The notes under the pieces were generated by a model, which was given only the letters and a program-made list of their open reading frames with translations, had not been told where the DNA came from and made no database searches. The translations under genes were made by a program, and so were the position numbers. A stretch of DNA of 11,052 nt from a bacterium TMED198 (lineage in GTDB: Bacteria > Fidelibacterota > Marinisomatia > SCGC-AAA003-L08 > D37C17): NCBI GenBank assembly GCA_002170735.1, contig NHIV01000018.1:1-11052 (forward strand), read 5' to 3'. Numbering within the stretch: position 1 is the first letter of the stretch; the number at the start of each line of letters is the position of its first letter. Below are positions 1 to 7,700 of this stretch, one piece after another.

Positions 1-1
1 A

Positions 2-145
2 AACAACGTAATGCTTTCACCTCATATTTCAGGAAATTTTCCTGAGTATCAGAAAGATATGATTATTCAGTTTGCTTCAAATCTTAACAAGTACCATGCA
101 AATAAATCATTTATAAACAGGGTCTGCAAGAAAAGACTCTATTAG
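2..145 (+). CDS. D-2-hydroxyacid dehydrogenase, C-terminal end (partial)
   Basis: Frame 2 is open from the window edge to a TAG at 143-145 and gives 47 C-terminal residues; the start lies outside the window. The segment VMLSPHISGNFPEYQ matches the end of NAD(P)-dependent D-isomer-specific 2-hydroxyacid dehydrogenases (glyoxylate/hydroxypyruvate reductase and phosphoglycerate-dehydrogenase-like enzymes). In that family the His of the SPHIS segment is the catalytic acid/base that helps reduce a 2-keto acid. The tail ends in INRVCKKRLY, like the basic ends of several family members. The stop codon overlaps the ribosome binding site of the next gene, so the two are probably translated from one message. 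The substrate cannot be read from this fragment. The family call is fairly secure; the exact enzyme is not. Confidence 0.8.
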   Translation, partial: NNVMLSPHISGNFPEYQKDMIIQFASNLNKYHANKSFINRVCKKRLY

Positions 146-148
146 GAG
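144..148 (+). promoter_or_regulatory. Ribosome binding site AGGAG for the iminopeptidase
   Basis: AGGAG lies 8 bases before the TTG at 157 and shares its first two bases with the TAG stop of the dehydrogenase. It supports the TTG start, since the first internal Met codon is at about residue 122, after the active-site Ser. It also suggests translational coupling. Confidence 0.75.
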
Positions 149-156
149 AAAAAATT

Positions 157-1104
157 TTGAATCAACTATACCCTGAAATTGAACCTTACAATACATTTAA
201 TTTAAAAGTATCAGATCTACATACACTTCATGTTGAGGAGTCGGGAAATCCAAATGGAAAGCCTGTTGTATTTTTACATGGAGGACCAGGAGGTGGTATT
301 GAGCCAGTTTATAGGCAGTACTTTGATCCAGATATATGGAGAATAATTATTTTTGACCAAAGGGGGTGTGGAAAGAGTCTGCCTCATGCAGAGCTAGAAG
401 AAAATACAACGTGGGAATTGGTCAGTGATATCGAAAAGATTAGAAAATGTCTGCAAATTGATAGGTGGACAGTATTTGGTGGTAGTTGGGGGTCAACCTT
501 ATCTTTATCATACTCCATAATGCATCCTGAAAGATGTGAGGCACTGATACTAAGAGGAATATTTATGCTTCGTGAAAAAGAAATTAGATGGTTCTACCAA
601 GAAGGCTGTAGCTACATATATCCAGATGCATGGGAAAAGTATGTAGAGCCTATAGATGCAAGTGAGAGAGGTGACATGGTATCTGCATACTACAGACATC
701 TAACCAGCAAAGATATGAATGTTCGTTTAAAGGCAGCAAAGGCATGGTCAATATGGGAGGCAAGTACAAGCAAGCTGTATTTAAATGAAAAATCACTTCA
801 TCACTTTGAAAACGACAATGTTGCTGATGCTTTTGCAAGAATTGAGTGTCACTATTTTATCAATAAAGGTTTTTTTGAGTATGATGGATGGCTGCTGGAT
901 CAGATAGATAAAATCAGGCATATTCCAGCTGTTATAATTCAAGGACGTTATGATGTTGTTTGTCCAATGATATCAGCTTGGGATCTTCATAGAAAGTGGC
1001 CTGAAGCAAAATTTCATGTAGTTCAGGATGCTGGACATTCAATGACTGAGGAAGGAATCAGAAGTAAACTTATTGAGTATACAAACTACTTTTCAAAAAA
1101 ATAA
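157..1104 (+). CDS. pip: Proline iminopeptidase (alpha/beta hydrolase, peptidase family S33)
   Basis: This cytoplasmic serine peptidase removes N-terminal proline from peptides. At 315 residues it has the usual family length. The N-terminus (LYPEIEPYNTFNLKVSD) aligns with the family start, which supports the TTG initiation codon along with the AGGAG 8 bases upstream. The oxyanion-hole loop HGGPGGG is at 41-47, FDQRGCGKS is at 66-74, and the nucleophile elbow GGSWGS at 108-113 makes Ser110 the catalytic serine. Asp266 in GRYDVVCP and His294 in DAGHS complete the triad. Glu201 (WEAS) and Glu230 (ECHYF) match the two cap-domain glutamates that bind the substrate amino group in Serratia-type enzymes. 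It follows the dehydrogenase gene closely and is ended by the hairpin just after its stop. All key residues are present, so I expect an active enzyme. Confidence 0.95.
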   Translation: MNQLYPEIEPYNTFNLKVSDLHTLHVEESGNPNGKPVVFLHGGPGGGIEPVYRQYFDPDIWRIIIFDQRGCGKSLPHAELEENTTWELVSDIEKIRKCLQIDRWTVFGGSWGSTLSLSYSIMHPERCEALILRGIFMLREKEIRWFYQEGCSYIYPDAWEKYVEPIDASERGDMVSAYYRHLTSKDMNVRLKAAKAWSIWEASTSKLYLNEKSLHHFENDNVADAFARIECHYFINKGFFEYDGWLLDQIDKIRHIPAVIIQGRYDVVCPMISAWDLHRKWPEAKFHVVQDAGHSMTEEGIRSKLIEYTNYFSKK

Positions 1105-1142
1105 AGGCTCCATGGAAACATGAAGCCTTTATTCTATTTTTT
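1095..1142. terminator. Bidirectional rho-independent terminator between converging genes
   Basis: A 13-pair stem (1102-1114 with 1119-1131, one C/A mismatch) closes a GAAA tetraloop. A T-rich run follows on the + strand (1132-1142), and A-rich sequence at 1095-1101 becomes a T-run on the - strand. It can therefore end both the iminopeptidase transcript and the leftward lipoprotein transcript. Its left arm begins inside the TAA stop of the iminopeptidase gene. Confidence 0.85.
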
Positions 1143-1155
1143 ACTAATTTAACTA

Positions 1156-1707
1156 CTACTGAGTAATAGAAAGATTTACAAAAGCAGTTCCTTGTTGACT
1201 AAAAGAAACAGCTTCAGTAGCATTTGAGTCTGAATCTAGGAATGTTGCTGTAGCATCAAACTCACAGTCGTTATACCATATTTTAAACGTTATATCGTTT
1301 CCATCTGTAAATCCATTGCTAGATCCATCATCAGCGCCAGCAGTAATTGAAATTGGAGCTGATCCAATCTCATCTGTAAGAGTGAATGTCCCTACGCAGG
1401 TAGATCCATCATATACAGCTACAACTGAACCAGAAGGAAAGTCAAATGAAATATCTGAAACAGTAACCTTTGCTTCATAGACGTATATGTTCATTGGCTT
1501 GTATGGATTTTCACTGCCAAATACAGCTGTTGGTGATGATACAGTTGTTGCACATGTTACATCATCCAGGCTGATTTCAGGAATAACAGTATCCGTTCCA
1601 TCGCCATCAACACCTGTAACAGTTTCTTCTTCACCGCAGCTGGTTGAAAAGATTAGTACCAATCCAGTTAGAAAAAACGTCCTAATTAATTTGTTAATTG
1701 AATTCAT
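1156..1707 (-). CDS. Surface lipoprotein carrying one PMNIY module
   Basis: This is a 183-residue exported lipoprotein of unknown role. The N-terminus has basic residues, a hydrophobic stretch (about 10-20) and a signal-peptidase-II-like site ending STSC, so Cys24 would be lipidated; Ser at -3 is atypical but tolerated. The next residues, GEEE, are acidic, like surface-export signals of Bacteroidetes lipoproteins (inference). Residues about 60-183 form one domain with the landmarks NPYKPMNIYV, VVAVYDGSTCVG, ADDGSSNGF, TFKIW and QQGTAFVNL. The same landmarks occur twice near the C-terminus of the giant protein encoded just upstream. The start codon is 18 bases past the giant gene's stop and is preceded by TAAGGAG, so it is very likely the last gene of that operon. 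It could be a surface partner or anchor of the giant protein, but nothing in the sequence proves contact. Confidence 0.88.
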   Translation of the reverse strand: MNSINKLIRTFFLTGLVLIFSTSCGEEETVTGVDGDGTDTVIPEISLDDVTCATTVSSPTAVFGSENPYKPMNIYVYEAKVTVSDISFDFPSGSVVAVYDGSTCVGTFTLTDEIGSAPISITAGADDGSSNGFTDGNDITFKIWYNDCEFDATATFLDSDSNATEAVSFSQQGTAFVNLSITQ

Positions 1708-1713
1708 TTTTTA

Positions 1714-1720
1714 CTCCTTA
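1714..1720 (-). promoter_or_regulatory. Ribosome binding site TAAGGAG for the lipoprotein
   Basis: Read on the - strand, TAAGGAG sits 6 bases before the ATG at 1707-1705. It falls within the 18-base gap after the giant gene's TAA, which fits translation from a shared message. Confidence 0.75.
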
Positions 1721-1725
1721 ATTTT

Positions 1726-4700
1726 TTACTTAATTAATAATAATCTTTGTGTAGCACTGTTGCCTTCAGAATCTATCTTAACAATGTAGATTCCGCTTGA
1801 GTTTCCACTTGCATCCCATTTAACGCTATGAGTTCCCGAAGCCTTTAGCTCATTACTAACTAGGCTAGATATCATTCTTCCTCTAATATCGAAGATTGAT
1901 ACATCTACCAAAGCTTCATCAGGTAAGCTAAACTCAATCGTTGTACTTGGGTTAAATGGATTAGGATATGCAGAAACAATTGCAAAATCAGATGGGGTAA
2001 CTGAGCCTGACAGTGCAACCACTGCAGTACCTTGAGCCTCAAATCCAATTTGATTGCTACTGTTTAAAGTATATTCTTTATTTCCATCCCAAAGTCTAAA
2101 CGACACCTTGTTGTTTGATGCGTATCCATCAATTTCAAGTGTTGTAGGATCATCTTTAGAAGCAACGATGCTGTAGTAAGGCTCTTGCCTATCATCAATT
2201 GCAACACTTCCTACGCACACATCACCATCAAAAACTCCAAGCTCCATTCCTTTACCTATTTCTTTACCTGCAAAGCTTATTGAAGATAGATAAATGTTCA
2301 TTGGCATAAATGGATTACCTGTATGAGCTCTTTCAAAGTGTATTGGAGCTTCTTCAGCTTCAACTATATCCTGCGTAGTACGACTACCAGAATCTGGAGC
2401 TGATACATCAATCTGAAGGCCACCATCTGTAGATACTTTAACATAGTAACCTTCCCCTGAACTTAGGTTTCCTATATTATCTACAAATGTATCATCGATA
2501 ATTAAAATCATCTCCATTGAATTCCCACTTTCATCTTGAACTTTTTCTATAGCTCCACTTTCAATGCTAGACTGAAGAAGTGTTGCAGCGGATTGATTAT
2601 CTGCAAATGGATAGCCCATGATATTCCAACCTTTGTTAAGGGTTATTCTTTGAGTAGGTGCTGCACTTACTGAACCAGATACATTCAGTGTTGAAGCTGA
2701 CCCAACTTTTATATAATAACCTTCTGATAGCTCAATCTCATCAACTCCATAAATCCATCCAACTCCTGGAGCTTCAACCACTGCGTTTCCAGACTCATCT
2801 TGCATCTTTACAAGCGATGCATCACCCACAAGGTCATTTAAAACAGCTGCCATCGTTGGTGTTGACGGGGTTACATAGGATGAGAAAATGTTCCAACCCT
2901 TTGATAGTTCAATGCTTTGAGAAACTTGAGTAGCACCTGATGATAGAGTTACTACTGAGGTTCCTTGTTCTGAGAATGTATTCTCTCCGCTTGTGTAGCT
3001 TGCAACTACATCATCCTTCAAGGCCAGTGATGGATCAGACTCACTTGCATCGTAGAATTTAAAGGAAATTGCTTTTCCACTACTAAATCCATTACCATCG
3101 CCATCATCTGCAGATGCTACGATTGATGCATACTGAGTAATTTCTCCATCTAACATTACATACCCAACACAGTTGTTACCATCATAAACAGCAATTTCAT
3201 CTCCTGCTTCCATATTCGCATCGCTAATGGTTGCAGATGTTACGTATATATTCATTGGATTGCTTGGATTGCCGCTAGTATCCCAAACTACTTTACCAGC
3301 AAAGTAAGAATCACTAGCAAGTATGCAGCAGTCGCTACAAGCTTCGGTTGCATTGGCATCAAAGTTAACAGCCCCATCAGTCATACAACCCACAACTGAA
3401 CCACTTGTAGTTGGCGTTGCGCATGAAGCTCCAGACTTTGGAGACTCTCCATCGCTGTAAACTGCAGATACCTTGTAGCAGTACTCTACACCTGAAGCCA
3501 CAGCGGTATCTTCATACGTTGTAACATCGCTGTTAACCTGGCCAAGAAGTTCATCATTTTTGTAGATGTTGTACTTGTTTGGATCCGACAAAGTAGAACG
3601 TTGATAGGCAATGGTATTTTGATTACTTAAAATCATTGCTCCAAATTGCGTTTTTGAAGATGGGAAAATTCTTCCATTTGGATTAAACTGAAGTCTCAAG
3701 CTAGCCATCACCGGTTCAGAGGTTTGTATTCCCTGAGTGATGGATTGATTAAGCCCCATCACCACATCCATATGTGTATGTCTACTGTTAACCATGTCCA
3801 TGACAGATTGTTTGTAGTAGTACTGATACTTTGACTTCATATGATGTGCTCTTTCACTGATTTGAACTGATTGTATTTCACTTGAGCAGTCTCCACCATC
3901 AAAACCAGTCTCTTGACAATCAAAAATGTCATCGCAGTATCCATCTCCTATCCAGTAGCTTGGTCCACAAAGGCCGTTGCAGTCAACAACTCCAATCTCA
4001 CCCCAATCTGTTAGGCATTGGCCATCATCGAGCGCGGTCTCGCCACAGTCTCCGCCATCAAAGCCCCAGTCTTCACAGTCAAGATTTGCACCGCCAAACA
4101 TTCCATCATCGCAGTAGCCATCTCCAACAAAGTCAAGAGGGAATGGGTTGCCGTTGCAGTCAAAGTCCTCACCGCCAGGCCCACCGCCACCAATGCTGTC
4201 AACTCCTGGTTGGCCAGGGAAGGTGCTAAAGGCTGTCATCCCAACGCCATCCTCAAAGCTTCTAAAGAAACTATTTCCGCTATCTGAAATGTAGTCAACC
4301 TTAACGTAATCATCTCCGGCATCAACAGAAATTAGAGATACTGTTCCAGTGTACTCTTGCCATTGGAACTCATCTCCTGCTTGAGCGTTTAGGGTCATTA
4401 TAACTTGCGGTTCATCGTTCATGTCCCAAGCCCAATTTACAAAATCTTCTTCGTTCACCTCTTGGCCCATAGGATCGTAGTAGCCAAGGTCAAGAAGGTA
4501 GGATTCATCTGTAGAAACAAGTGTATATGTTGCCATGGTTTGTTCCTCAAACCCTAGTGCATCTGGATTGGAAAAATCAAACATTGGCGCCTTAACTGAA
4601 TGCTTTAATAGAGATACTTTAAAATCATCCATATCACCTTCACCAATTACCTTTATCTCAATTTGTGGTTTAGGAAGATCATCAAACCAATCTGGCTCAG

Positions 4701-7700
4701 AAATTGGGTCGTTTACACTATTATCTTCATCCCAATTATCATTGTCTGTCCACTCATCATCTTCCATGCTGCCTAACATCGCTAACATCATTCCAACGAA
4801 GAACTCATAACCAGCAGTTTCTAGGCACTCAGGCTCAGACATTTCATCTTCCATGTCATCCATATCATCGCCTTCATCGTCCATATCATCACCACCTTCC
4901 CATTCTTCCGAATCCACTGATTCCTCTACTGATTCCTCTTCATCCATCTCCATTGCCTCTATATCAAGTGAGCATGCACTGCCATCCCAAATGCATCCCA
5001 TTTTAGTTTCGGAACACTCTTCTTCGGTTGAAGACGCCTCACATATTGGTGAAAACAAGTCGATCATAATAGCCATCATCGCATCATCGGGAGTTCCCCA
5101 AACACAGTTACCTTCTTGAGAGGAGCAGTCGCTTTCGTTGCCTTCAGAGCATGTGCTGTTAACCATTACAGATATAAGACTCTCACAGTCGGAGTCGTCT
5201 TCGTCCCATGTGCAGAACATGCCCATCATGTCATTTTCATCCATGTACTCTTGGTCCATATTTAAAAGGTCTACTCCACAATCCGACTCAGTGGTAGCAG
5301 GGCACATTGAATCGTACATGGCAACAACGATGCTCTTGTCCATGCATCCACCCATACCACCATCATCGTCATCATAATCATCCATATCGCTGTGGCTATC
5401 TCCATCCATGCCATCCATATCATGGTTTGCCATGCAGAAGCTCGAATCATCTCCCATGTCCATCCAGTGGCAATCATCTGCATGCCAATCGCAATCTTCC
5501 CTGTTAAAGTCATCACAGTTGATGTCTGCATGTACTGCCTCATCATCCTGCATAAACATGCCGCCCATCATATCACCCATGAGGGAATCCATATCAACAC
5601 AGTCAGGGTTGGCCATGCAGTCCTCACCGCTTAGCATCATGCACTCGCTAGTAAGCATTGTAAACATGCTGCTCTGGCATTGGCTTCCAGTCCATATGCA
5701 ACCAGGATCATCACCTTCCATGTCCATAGACATCATGCAGTCATCCATCGACAGCTCTGAACATCCAAGATCAAAGGCGGCTCCGAGTAAGGTTTCATCT
5801 ATACATCCACCCCAATCAGAATCATCTCCATCTTCATTGTCTAAATCTTCACAGTCTACATCATTTCCATTTTCATCTTCACAGTAGTCACCTTCTATCA
5901 TAAAGGAAATATCCAAACAGCTGTCAGGACATTCTCCTGCAGCAGCGGGGTAGCACACGTCATCTACAAGGCTAGTACAGGCGCCATCAACCCAGGCACA
6001 TGTATCCGATGGCCCATCAGATGCGGCCATGGTAAGATAGCATACATCTTGAGTGAGGCCTTCACATCCTGTGAAGTTAAATTCACAATCGCCAGATCCA
6101 TCACCATCGTCATCCTCATCAACCATCCATTCACAGCCATTGCCTGCTTGGGTTTCACATGTAGACTGATCATCGTCATAGGCTTCGCATCCGTCATAGT
6201 AGCAGCCTTCTTCAGTTTCCCATACACATCCAAACATGGCTGTGCAACCACTTTCATCAGAGGCGCTGTAGCAGTCTATTGGAGTACGAGCTAGGGACAT
6301 GCTGCTATGCTGCGAGCCAAATGGCAACGATAGGTTGGTATTAATATTTAAAGCTTGCAGAGAGTGCTCAAGTTGCGAGCTAATAGTTTCCCATGCCTGC
6401 TGCGAGGCCTTGTTCAATGACAGACTTCCATCATCAAGACCACAATCTGCTAGTGAACCATCAAACTCTGGGTTGTAATTATCTTCACAGCCATCCCAGC
6501 AGCTTTCACCTTCATCACTATAATTTGTTGTTACCCAATCACAGTAAACTGTAAAACAATTTTGATCACTCTCAAAATCACAAGTAGAGACAGCATCGTT
6601 TCCGGTGCAACTATCTAAGCAAGCAGGAGGGCCGCCATCGCTATCACCCATGTCATCACCATCTTCTTCGTAAAGTAGTTCATTGCATGTATCCGCTGCC
6701 AAGCAGGTTTCACATTCTGGAATAGTTTCATCTAAGAATTCCCAGGCGTCTCCATCATCTGGGCAGTCATCAACACATGGATCTGTAGCCCAACCAACTA
6801 TAACAGTACATGCTTCATTGCCATCTACATTGCCACCTTGATTTACCGATTCAATTATATCCAAATTGGGGCAGTCCATAATACATGCGGGAGGGCCATC
6901 ATCGTCATCGTCCATATCATCATACATGTCATCGTGGTCCATGTCATGGTCACTCATGTCCATTGAATATGCATCTTTATAAATCCAAGTATTTCCAACG
7001 GTTAGAGGCAAGTAGCCTACTCCCTCAATTGTTGAAGCATCTCTGTCAAGTTCAAAAGTAACTTGGTTGAAGGGCATAGCAGGGCCGCTGAATTCGCAGT
7101 CACCTCCATCACCTTGAAATGCATCACAATTTAGTGGTGGATCACAAATGTCATCTCCTACCCAGTTTGCAGGGAAGCAACCTTCGCTGTTGCATCCAAG
7201 TACCTCATTTGCGCCGCATGAGTTTGCATCAAAGGTGCAGTCACCTCCATCAAAATTATACTGATCACAGTCAAGGCTTTGATCGCAGAAACCATCTCCC
7301 TGCCAGTCAGCTACCCAGGTATCAAGATCTTGCGGAGTAAGGCAGTTTCCAAAGCAATCTTGGGCAGGGCAGGGATCGAACTCAAGCACTTCAAACCAGC
7401 CAACAAGTCCAATGTTATCAGCAAATACTCTTGACTGAACAAGTTTAGGGCCATTCTCTGTATTTGAAAATACATCTACCACCCATACCATTGCCTCAAC
7501 CTCGGATTCTTCATCAGTTTCGGGGTTCCAGAAGTAAAAGGACTCTTGGAACTCATCTGCTATATGTGCATAGTAATTTTCTCCATCAAACCAGCTTGTT
7601 GGGAATGCCATCCCAATGCCTGGCTCAACAGGAATCATATTAAAAAAGTTTTCATCGGCACCAGCCATTTGAACAAAGGAAACAGTGGCTTGGGTTCCAT

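Noticed and set aside
1487..1789. 100-codon open frame on the + strand spanning the lipoprotein gene start
   Set aside because: It is antisense to the lipoprotein and giant gene ends, has no ribosome binding site, and its translation shows no family motif.
3882..5887. Several Ser/His/Pro-rich open frames on the + strand across the giant gene
   Set aside because: They are the reverse complement of Asp/Met/Glu-rich coding sequence (GAT, GAC and ATG codons read as ATC, GTC and CAT) and have no start signals; they are shadows.
4972..6273. Metallothionein-like protein
   Set aside because: The Cys are spaced at 7-9 residues with conserved Trp, in an exported protein; this fits disulfides better than the C-x-C and C-x2-C metal clusters of metallothioneins.
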